DNA from: Blepharisma stoltei
Taxonomy: Eukaryota > Ciliophora > Heterotrichea > Heterotrichida > Blepharismidae
Direction of reading: 5' to 3'
Length of the DNA stretch: 64,000 bases
Assembly: GCA_914767885.1 (NCBI GenBank)
Contig: CAJZBQ010000030.1
Location: forward strand, 248,001-312,000
Shown here: positions 56,892 through 64,000 of the stretch, in pieces
Layout: each line of letters opens with the position of its first letter
Position numbering within the stretch: position 1 is the stretch's first letter
The notes under the pieces: model-generated
The model's database searches: none
Seen by the model: only the letters and a program-made list of their open reading frames with translations
Told to the model about the DNA's origin: nothing
Position numbers and translations under genes: made by a program

Positions 56892-57244
56892 TTTATAAGT
56901 TTAGTGATGTTCAGGTAAAAAGTATCAAGATACGGATTTTCAGTGAATAATCCAAGTGAATTTAAAATGAGTTATAGGCCGATCTTGCAGATTTAAAAAT
57001 TTCATGCATAGAATTGCACAATAATAATTCAGAAACTTTTATAGTAGCATAATTTTATCTGATTTTTATATTACAATACCCAGCCTTAACTTCTATCTAG
57101 AGTTATTTTTAAAAATAGTATGCATCATAAAGCTAAACTATCTAAACTTTTCGCATATTAGATATTGAATTTTCCAGCATCTTAGAGTATTATTTAAACA
57201 GATTATTTATTATTTCAAAATGTAAGCAATAACTATGCTCAAAA
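56892..57244. other. AT-rich intergenic region
   Basis: No gene or repeat border seen. Confidence 0.4.
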
Positions 57245-58125
57245 TTACGCCTCACAAGTGACAACTTCTTGGGCTTTGTTTTTCTTTAATTTTTTTTTAT
57301 TTTTCATCTCTTCACGAATATAAGGGATTACTCCACCTCCAGGAATCACAGCATCTTTGCTTACGACCTGATTAAGTTCGTCGTCATCTTTTATAGCTAG
57401 ACAAATATCTCGAGGCTGAATCATTCTTCTTTTTCCTTTATTTCTTTCCAAACACTTATCTCCAGCTGTTTCTAGGAAGTATATAAATAAAATGGCATTC
57501 GGTTTGAGAGAAATTAGTTCTGCTAATTTTCTCTTCTTCATGCAATTTTTAATTATGGGACTTGATTTTGCCTAGAGAACTTCTGCTCTGCAATAGGTGG
57601 TTTAAATTTAGGGATAACGAAAGGAACTGCTCCACAGTTCAATCAAGAGACTCAGAGTTTTGCCACTCAGCACATCCGAGGAGGATAACCCTTAGGCGGA
57701 ACCCGTGCAGGAACTGAGTGAGACAAGGCGACATCATCATCGCATCAGATGAGAGACGCCTATCAGGTTGTAGGCAGTTTATTTGGGATTGTCCAACACT
57801 TTGGATAGAAATGTTCGTGAAGTCAGCATTTTGGCTTTGTCCCTTAGACACCTAAACACTTAACGCAATGCAATATTTCTAGGACTTCTGCAGTAAGATA
57901 CTCAAGCACAGCACTCATAAAGACTGATCCATTCAAAGATACCTTGTCTGCAATCCTGCCCTTTTTTATGTTATTTTGAATTCTTGCAACTGGGAAGATC
58001 AGCCCTGACCTTGTGCTTTTAGTAATCTTATGGTTTGGCTCCTTCAAGACCACTGGAGTTTGTGTAGCAATTTCAATTTTTGAAGCAATTGGAGATGCTG
58101 GAACAGGCTTAATTTTTTGAACCAT
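57245..58125 (-). CDS. Divergent histone H2A variant
   Basis: 58125-57885 and 57477-57245 give 157 residues. H2A core: RSGLIFPVARIQNNIKKG, VFMSAVLEYLTAEVLETAG, IQPRDICLAIKDDDELN, GGGVIPYI. The N-tail is long and Pro/Lys-rich without the usual SGRGK start; GRIADKVS and ERNKGKRRM are atypical. The C-terminal tail is Lys-rich and lacks an SQ (H2A.X) motif. Likely a specialised variant, possibly nucleus- or stage-specific. A family D element splits helix 2. Confidence 0.82.
57478..57884 (+). mobile_element. SINE-like retroelement family D in H2A gene
   Basis: About 400 bp. Border repeat TTTCTAGGA (57469-57477, 57876-57884). 5' AATAAAATGGCATTCGG; body shares GAACTTCTGC and CTCAGCACATCC blocks with 7243-7668. 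Removal gives EYLTAEVLETAGDKC in frame. Confidence 0.8.
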
Positions 58126-58376
58126 TTTTTATAAATAGTGTGTTGTTAGCTTAAACCAGCTTATATAATAAAATCAAAATATTTTATTGGTATACCTTTT
58201 TCATATAACTCTTAAAATTGTTTTTTTTTTAGATTTCAATACACAAAAAGACATGAAATTGTTTATATGAAAATTTTCAAGCTAAAAATTTAAAAATCTT
58301 ATAAATTTCAATAAAACTGATCTTATATAAAAGAATCTAATTACTGATAATGTGGTACAATTTTATAATTTATTAA

Positions 58377-59523
58377 ATGGGATGCGATAATAATCCAACA
58401 ATAGCGTTTTTTCTTGTTGCACTTACAGTAGTGTGGCTGTCTTTCACAATCTGATGAATGATTAATACTTGGTCCAAAAATAAACGCTTCACCAAGCCCC
58501 TTCAAAGAATTATGATTCTATTGCTTATTTTCAAGACCCTCTGCAGTTTCTTCTCCTTTCTTTATTATATCTCATGTGAAGGATCATCTGAAAGTGCATA
58601 TTGGAGCTTAGCAGCTACTTCTGCTTATACATTATACAACACTTTTATATTTGTGATACTTATATTGATCAGTAAAGGTTTTGGAATAACCAGAGATGTC
58701 CTTGACAGGCAAGAAGTTACAGTAGTCGCTATGACTATGGGAGCTGTATATTTAGGATATAGCGCGTACGTTATTAACCCAAACGAGCTGGTTATTGTTT
58801 TGATAGCTATGCTTATTGCATTATTTTACCTCACTGTCAAATATTCATTCATTAACATCAAAGCTTTACAAGTAAAACTTGGATATTTAATCAGTGAAAA
58901 TGTCTTTCAAATAATCCCAGTGGTCAGGCAAAAAATTTCGATGCTCAAAGCCTTTGTAATTTTGGCATATTTTTACTTTGCACAGAACATATTCACAATA
59001 GTATTTTTGGTGTTGGGAATTCAGCTGATTTATACTCCTGACCGCTCGTATAGAAATGGGATTGATATTTTTTCTGAAATCTGTGACACTATAGCTTTGT
59101 TTTGGATTATGTATATTTTCAGGTCGAAAGATAGAGGAGTTTATTTCAATATTTTGGTGATTGGAAATGATGCCCCTGCACAGTCTTTGCCACCGTTTTT
59201 GAAAGCTGAAATTCCTAATAGTAACGATGAAGAAGAATTAGGAAACTACTCAATAGTGGTATTTTGTCCTCAGGAACACGCGCAGGAGCTGAGTCGAGCG
59301 ACAAGGGCGACGGCAACGCGCCGGGTGAGACGTGCAGCAAGGCCGGTGAAGCAGGAGTTGTTAGAAGGCTTGGACGGGGCTGACCCGTGCCAAGATGGCT
59401 CGCCTACGTCATCAGTTTGATAAAAGTAAAACATATTTAGATCACCCATATAGAAGGCTAATGATAGCTTCTCCAGTGCCAAGAGCCCCAATAGAAAGAT
59501 TTGAAGAAGAAAAAGTTAATTAG
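58377..59523 (+). CDS. GOST-like seven-helix membrane protein
   Basis: 58377-59264 and 59419-59523 give about 330 residues. MGCDNNPTIAFFLVALTVVWL opens a series of about seven helices with TGA-Trp pairs. The segment LISKGFGITR after TM3 matches the TMEM87/GPR107/GPR180 (GOST) type of Golgi or surface 7TM proteins; the lumenal GOLD domain is absent, so it is shorter than usual. The C-terminal tail (YLDHPYRRLMIASPVPRAP) resumes in frame after a GC-rich insert is removed. Confidence 0.6.
59265..59418 (+). repeat. GC-rich partial family D fragment in 7TM gene
   Basis: 154 bp containing CACGCGCAGGAGCTGAGTCG, shared with 7243-7668, and CCAAGATGGCTCGCC near the end. No tail and no clear target-site duplication (only TTT). 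Its removal restores VVFDKSKTYLDH; if kept it would shift the frame and end the protein early. Confidence 0.6.
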
Positions 59524-59608
59524 ATTGTTTAAATTTATTTAGGATCCTGAAGATGTCTATATCTACTGATCCTAAAAGAATAAGGCACTAATATGTAAAC
59601 TTTTTAAA

Positions 59609-61317
59609 ATGGAACCAAATGATTATGATGTTTTAACACCCATAGAGAATTTGACTATCACAAGTCTAAAGCTTTTAGGATATGATGAGTTTGATATTCC
59701 TAAAGACATGAAAATTCAGCTCAGCCCAGAGCTATTTCGAAAGTAAAATAAAATTAGAGCAAACACCAAAGCGCTAGAATCAATACTCTATTTTTTGTTA
59801 ACAAAGCTCACGACCCAAGACCAAATGTCATCATTCGTTTTTTGCTGGCCACCTCGAACACCTGATATGAAAAGAGAATACAAAGAATCATCATACCGCC
59901 TTTTACTAGATTTACAAGATAGCCGCGTCATCCCAGAAAACACATTACTAGGAAAATCTGTTCTCGATATGGCCCAAGGGGAAAGAGTCTGGGTTCTTCT
60001 CAAAGCTGTCTCAGATTCTGCTTTATCGAATTCTCTAAAGCAAGAAATGAGTGTAAAACTCCCGAATTTTCCATTAGCAAATGAATATATTTTGAATCCT
60101 AATAATGCCACAAGAAGCACTGTGCTCAGAATGAAAAAGGCGATGGTAATTTTAATAAAAAAATATATGACTGAGTTCAATGCTCATGCAAGAAAGGTTT
60201 CGCTAAATCAAAATGCTTGGGTTGACCATGCAAGTAAATTAACTCTTATGCACAAAACATTAAGAAATCAGCTTGACAGCCTGAAACAGAAAAAAATAAA
60301 ACAAAACCCTTCAGAACAATTGGTGGAAAAATTAGCTGCTTTAGATAGAGTTCCACAAATAGATATGATGAAGTATATATGAAAAAACATTTCAGATATA
60401 GATAGTAAGAGCAGTGAAAGGAAAGGAATATATGCTGTTTCCAGACTTAGTGATCCAAAATATGAAAAAAAAGTGTTAGAAATTAAAAATAGTGGAAAAA
60501 TAAAGGTAGAAAACATAATCAAAACGTGGGGAGGTGAATTACAAGCTGCAGCTGAACAACTAGCCTCTCAAAACTCTGATGAAAACGCACAAGGCTTAAA
60601 ACCTTTTATTACTCAAATTTCAAAACTATTAGAGCACAAGCAGGCCCATCTAGCAAAATTAAACGAGCTTAAAGGCACAAATTTACAAATTGAAAGCGAA
60701 ATTGAGCATATATAATTAAAATATGGCGTCTTCGTCTGGGCATGGCCTCCCGGCCATGCAGCCTCGACTCATATTTTAATTATATCCGGCAAGGTTTTAC
60801 CATTTCAGAGATGGACGGCAATGCTAGGTAAGCAATTCTGGTAGCTTTTCAGAGCCTAGCCCTAGTCTAAATCTCAGGGGTGGATTTTTCCTCGTGGGGA
60901 AGGAGGGTACAAAGTTGGAAAGGGGAAGCCCAGCAAAGTCCTCTGGACCATTCGGGCAACTCCCTAGCGTGAAACTGGGCGTTACGTCCCAGGCTTTGTA
61001 TTTTTCCTTTTTGCCGATAGCCGACCAGAAAAATCCATTTTTTGGGTTTTTCGGAAAAGCAACCCATGTGCAGGTAAGTAGCTCACTCATGAGCCGTCGA
61101 AGACGTGGACATTTGCCCTGGAAGCACCTTGGTGATCGAAGCGAGTCTGTCCCCAGCAGACTGGTGGGCCCGATGCGACGAAAGGCGAGTGATAAACCTG
61201 GGGTTGTAACCTCGTAGTGGACGTTAAGCGATATAAATTCTAATGTAATGTAATGAAAGCGAAATTGAGCGTATGAAAAAATCAATCTCTTCTTACAAGT
61301 CCAATCTTTATTTGTAA
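59609..61317 (+). CDS. HAUS6-like augmin subunit
   Basis: 59609-59742, 59758-60707 and 61271-61317 give 376 residues. The N-terminus has LKLLGYDEFDIP, LSPELFRKANTKALESILYFLLTKL and FVFCWPPRTPDMKREYKE, matching the HAUS6/DGT6 N-terminal domain (F-x-C-W-P after the FLLxKL helix). The rest is coiled coil. Augmin recruits gamma-tubulin to spindle microtubules. It is shorter than animal HAUS6 (about 950), lacking the long tail. One 15-nt intron and one SINE-like insertion near the 3' end. Confidence 0.68.
59743..59757 (+). other. 15-nt intron in HAUS6-like gene
   Basis: GTAAAATAAAATTAG; removal joins CGA-AA to A-GCA and bypasses an in-frame TAA. Confidence 0.86.
60708..61254 (+). mobile_element. 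SINE-like retroelement family C in HAUS6-like gene
   Basis: 547 bp, perfect 16-bp duplication GAAAGCGAAATTGAGC (60692-60707, 61255-61270) without TA. 5' end ATTAAAATATGGCGTCTTCG, 3' end CGTAGTGGACGTTAAGCG and a (TAATG)n tail. Inverse-oriented homologue at 17460-17998. Confidence 0.92.
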
Positions 61318-61329
61318 ATTTTAAAATAA

Positions 61330-62382
61330 TTAGGTAAAGATTTCTGCAAGTAAGAAAGCTGCGGATAATAATAAATTTGTTGAGCTGCCAGTCTCGAAAA
61401 ATCCAAGATCTTCTGCACAAGAATCAATTGCCCCTGAGCTGTAAAGAGTCCAATAATCATACTGGTTTTTTAATTCTATCCACAAATTGTACTGATCTCT
61501 AGATATGCTTCCACACTGATACATAATATTCACATCATCTGTCCTTCCATTTGTCCCAGCACAGTTGCTACTTGTGTATTTTAAACCTGAATATAAATTT
61601 TCAGCATGATTTCTTTCGTAATTCATATTAAACCCACAATACCCTACATCGTCGCCATTTCCACTGCAAACACAAAGCTGCTGATCTAAAATAGACCCAT
61701 AAATCAGTGATTTATACTCACACATGTACCCAATTTGGCATTCAAAAGGGCTGTTAAGTTGGTATCCTTGTGACCAAACAGTTATAGCATCACAGTACCC
61801 AGTCGTTGCATAATCGCTTTTACAGAATTTTTTGTCTGAAGTTTTTGAATTATAATCAAGGCTGAAGAGCTGGGTACAGCTTCCTTGGTTACAGCCATAA
61901 CCCACATAGCAATCGATATCTGTCGAGCAAGCAGAGTTTGACTGAATTTTTGTGCAAATTCCTTGGACTGTTGAGGTAAAATCTTTGCAATAGGCTTCTG
62001 AGGTGCAATCTTCATTGGAAGAACATGTAGAACCAATAGAGCGACCTACGCATCGATCATTTATACAGCTCCCTGTATGACAGTTAGTTGTTTTACAGCA
62101 GTAAAGTCCGGTATATATATTTCCAGTTGTGGAGGTAGAGCAAAGGTCTACTGATGAAGACTGGGCGACACAAGAGACGTTTTGCCAGTTTTCTGAATAA
62201 TCTTTAAATTGGGAGTAGCTTTCACATACATAATTTTCTGGGCATGATTTTAGTAAAACTTCGGTTGAGTAGACTTCGATACAGTTGTCACCTTCTGAGG
62301 ATGAACAGAAATAGTCAATGCAAGCTACAGTATTGAGAGCAAAAGAAATAGCTGGAAAGTGAAACAGCAAGAATCCAACCAT
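61330..62382 (-). CDS. Cysteine-rich secreted/GPI-anchored surface protein
   Basis: 350 residues. N-terminal signal peptide (VGFLLFHFPAISFALNTVA), about 30 Cys in spaced pairs (CSSNEDCTSEAYCKD, CSTDIDCYVGYGCNQGSC), then a hydrophobic C-terminal end (SSTNLLLSAAFLLAEIF) after small residues, typical of GPI attachment. Dickkopf/EB-module-like Cys spacing; a ciliate surface protein is likely. Confidence 0.75.
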   Translation of the reverse strand: MVGFLLFHFPAISFALNTVACIDYFCSSSEGDNCIEVYSTEVLLKSCPENYVCESYSQFKDYSENWQNVSCVAQSSSVDLCSTSTTGNIYTGLYCCKTTNCHTGSCINDRCVGRSIGSTCSSNEDCTSEAYCKDFTSTVQGICTKIQSNSACSTDIDCYVGYGCNQGSCTQLFSLDYNSKTSDKKFCKSDYATTGYCDAITVWSQGYQLNSPFECQIGYMCEYKSLIYGSILDQQLCVCSGNGDDVGYCGFNMNYERNHAENLYSGLKYTSSNCAGTNGRTDDVNIMYQCGSISRDQYNLWIELKNQYDYWTLYSSGAIDSCAEDLGFFETGSSTNLLLSAAFLLAEIFT

Positions 62383-62441
62383 TTTAATTAAAATTTGAGG
62401 AAAAATATTAGAGAATCATCATAGATTTTTAAGCGGTTTGT

Positions 62442-63854
62442 TTAGTTAGTATGCTTAAGCATCATTTCTGTGAACTCTCCGAAATCAATGACTCCATCGC
62501 CGTTCTGATCAACTTCACTAATGATGCTTTGCCACACAGAATCATTGCAATCCTGATTTTTCCCTAAAATTGTTTTTAACTCGTCAGCTGAAATAGTTCC
62601 ATTCCCATCTAAATCAAAAGCTTTAAAAGCAGCTTCAAGTCTTTCTCTTGATAAGAGTTGGCTTTTTTGAATTGTTGCGGCTATAAACTCTGAATAATCA
62701 ATTTCTCCAGATTGATTAGTATCTACTTGCTGCATAATTCTATCCACCTCAGCTTCTACATCTTCTGTTGTATCTCCAAATAGTCTTTGGTAGCCTTCAA
62801 TAAGCTCACTTCTTGACAAAGTTCCACTATTATCACTATCCAGCGATTTAAAAACTTCAATCATTTCTTCTTTTTCTCTTTTGGTTGAAAGTTGAGAAGC
62901 AATAAAGGTATATGCTGCTTTTTCAAGCAATCTTTCAGCTCTAAAACTTTGGAGATTGGAAAAGATCGATCTTGCCACTTCTGAATTTATTGGCTCTCTG
63001 TTTGCATTAGAAAACCAAGGATGCTCCAATGCTTCTCTCGCTGAAAGTCTTTTATCTACTTCAACCGTAAGCAACTTGGTGATTAAGTCTTTAGCTTCAG
63101 CACTAATAGAGTCCCAGTCTGGGGATGGAAAAGTGTATTCTCCTTTTAAGATTTTCTGCTCATACGTTTCGCTACCTCTGCTACTTTCTCTAAACGGAGG
63201 ACTGCCTGTTAAAAGTATATAAAGGATCACTCCAGCGCTCCATAAATCGCTTTTTTCATTATAGTTTCTATTTATAACTTCTGGAGCAATGTAGTAAGAC
63301 TTCGCAACTCCTTCAAATAATGTGTCACCATGATTTAAAAATCTTGCTGACTCAAAACCGACCAGCTTTAAAAACGCATCCTGATCTGAAGTGTCTAAAA
63401 GCAATTTTTCAGGTCTAAGCTGCCTATGAACAACACCTCTTTCATGACAATGCGCCAGTGCAGATAGCAGTTGTATCATATAGCCTGCAGCAACTGCTTC
63501 AGAAAAATGACTAGAGCTTATAATCTTTTCATATAGTTCTCCACCTGTGCAAAGTTCTGTGATTAGATTATAATTCTTGTCACCTTGGTAGCACTCATAG
63601 ATTCTGATTATATTTGGATGATCAAGGGCTCGCAAGATAGAGACTTCATTTAAGCAAGCAGAAATTTCTTCATTTGCCATTCTACTCCTAGGAAGGATTT
63701 TTACAGCTCTTTTTAGACCTGTTGCTTTATGAGTGCACAATCTTACACTCGAATAATCTCCTCTTCCTAGGAGACTTCCTAATGTGTAGTTATCTGTGAT
63801 CTTCCCATTTTGCTCAACTACAAAGTCTCCTTGTGCAATTCTCAACCCTTGCAT
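62442..63854 (-). CDS. CDPK-like pseudokinase with four intact EF-hands
   Basis: 470 residues, uninterrupted. CDPK layout: LGRGDYSSVRLC, RAVKILP, APEVINRNY, SDLWSAGVILYILLTG. Catalytic residues are replaced: HRD reads HRQ (VVHRQLRPEKLLL, with Asn of the loop also Lys) and DFG reads GFE (KLVGFESARF). All four EF-hands are canonical (DSDNSGTLS, DTNQSGEID, DLDGNGTIS, DQNGDGVID). So Ca2+ sensing is kept while phosphotransfer is probably lost. No acylation motif at MQGLRIAQG. Confidence 0.86.
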   Translation of the reverse strand: MQGLRIAQGDFVVEQNGKITDNYTLGSLLGRGDYSSVRLCTHKATGLKRAVKILPRSRMANEEISACLNEVSILRALDHPNIIRIYECYQGDKNYNLITELCTGGELYEKIISSSHFSEAVAAGYMIQLLSALAHCHERGVVHRQLRPEKLLLDTSDQDAFLKLVGFESARFLNHGDTLFEGVAKSYYIAPEVINRNYNEKSDLWSAGVILYILLTGSPPFRESSRGSETYEQKILKGEYTFPSPDWDSISAEAKDLITKLLTVEVDKRLSAREALEHPWFSNANREPINSEVARSIFSNLQSFRAERLLEKAAYTFIASQLSTKREKEEMIEVFKSLDSDNSGTLSRSELIEGYQRLFGDTTEDVEAEVDRIMQQVDTNQSGEIDYSEFIAATIQKSQLLSRERLEAAFKAFDLDGNGTISADELKTILGKNQDCNDSVWQSIISEVDQNGDGVIDFGEFTEMMLKHTN

Positions 63855-63921
63855 ATTTATTTTTTATTGCTAATATTACGATTTTTTAACACAAATTTTA
63901 TTAAAGAAATGATTAATGATT

Positions 63922-64000
63922 TTAGTCGACTTCATCCATATTCGAAGCTGGCCCTTCAAGTGGTGGTAAATCTTCTTCAACGGCGGCGGCTTCTTCTCCT
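63922..64000 (-). CDS. HSP90, C-terminal end only
   Basis: The last 25 codons before TAA at 63922 read EEAAAVEEDLPPLEGPASNMDEVD, i.e. the acidic tail and MDEVD (MEEVD-type TPR-binding motif) of cytosolic HSP90. The gene continues beyond the window edge. Confidence 0.8.
   Translation of the reverse strand, partial: GEEAAAVEEDLPPLEGPASNMDEVD

Overview
The window looks like germline (micronuclear) DNA of a heterotrich ciliate, most probably Blepharisma. Three observations support this. (1) In-frame TGA replaces Trp at conserved family positions (DMWSCGV in a CDPK, MDGNRRW in a cis-prenyltransferase, RKKWDKS in a START protein), while genes end in TAA or TAG. (2) The introns I can verify are 15-16 nt (2351-2365, 29366-29380, 41694-41709, 44188-44203, 59743-59757). 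(3) Many ORFs are cut by AT-rich insertions bounded by TA or TTA; removing one TA-to-TA segment restores one continuous conserved protein. These behave as internal eliminated sequences (IESs). Base composition is AT-rich, genes are short and dense on both strands, and I see no tRNA, rRNA or CRISPR.

Layout: 0.1-4.1 kb AT-hook protein, ZIP transporter, eL13. 4.8-11.3 kb active CDPK, kinesin, MFS transporter. 11.9-14.3 kb tandem aquaporin-like pair. 14.4-18 kb NDUFB9-like LYR protein inside a repeat cluster. 18-26 kb WDR83, pseudo-CDPK, membrane protein, cyclic-nucleotide PDE, peroxisomal-type carrier. 26-32 kb START protein, ENT nucleoside transporter, DoxX-like protein, RINGv E3. 32.7-36.8 kb PIBF1/CEP90 and 14-3-3. 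37.6-44.2 kb coiled-coil protein, DUF229 protein, cis-prenyltransferase, two unknowns. 45.1-53.2 kb cathepsin L-like protease, TPX2-motif-like protein, TKL pseudokinase, 7TM protein, circularly permuted GTPase. 53.2-58.1 kb membrane coiled-coil protein, D-2-hydroxyglutarate dehydrogenase, PAS-like protein, divergent H2A. 58.4-64 kb GOST-like 7TM protein, HAUS6-like augmin subunit, Cys-rich surface protein, second pseudo-CDPK and the end of HSP90.

Three insertion classes interrupt these genes. Class 1: MITE-like IESs with termini related to TAACTCCCCC; one family of about 260-400 bp with the TIR core CTCCGTGAGCGAAC has about a dozen copies (perhaps the Pogo-derived MITE reported from Blepharisma), and at least two further families share only the outer motif. 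Class 2: palindromic elements with TATA-type ends (5345, 14398, 21251, 27164, 47358). Class 3: GC-rich SINE-like retroelements of about 410-600 bp with simple-repeat 3' tails, a shared 5' TAAAATGGC motif and 9-17 bp target-site duplications. At least ten sit inside coding exons, and removing the element plus one duplication copy restores the protein each time. Several of those duplications contain no TA, so ordinary TA-TA excision does not obviously explain how somatic genes are repaired.

At the protein level, two of the three CDPK-like genes and the one TKL kinase lack catalytic residues, and centriole/spindle components (PIBF1/CEP90, HAUS6-like, kinesin, TPX2-motif-like) are well represented. 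Family names come from recognised motifs only; no database search was run. The germline and IES statements are inferences from ORF restoration and need somatic sequence to confirm.
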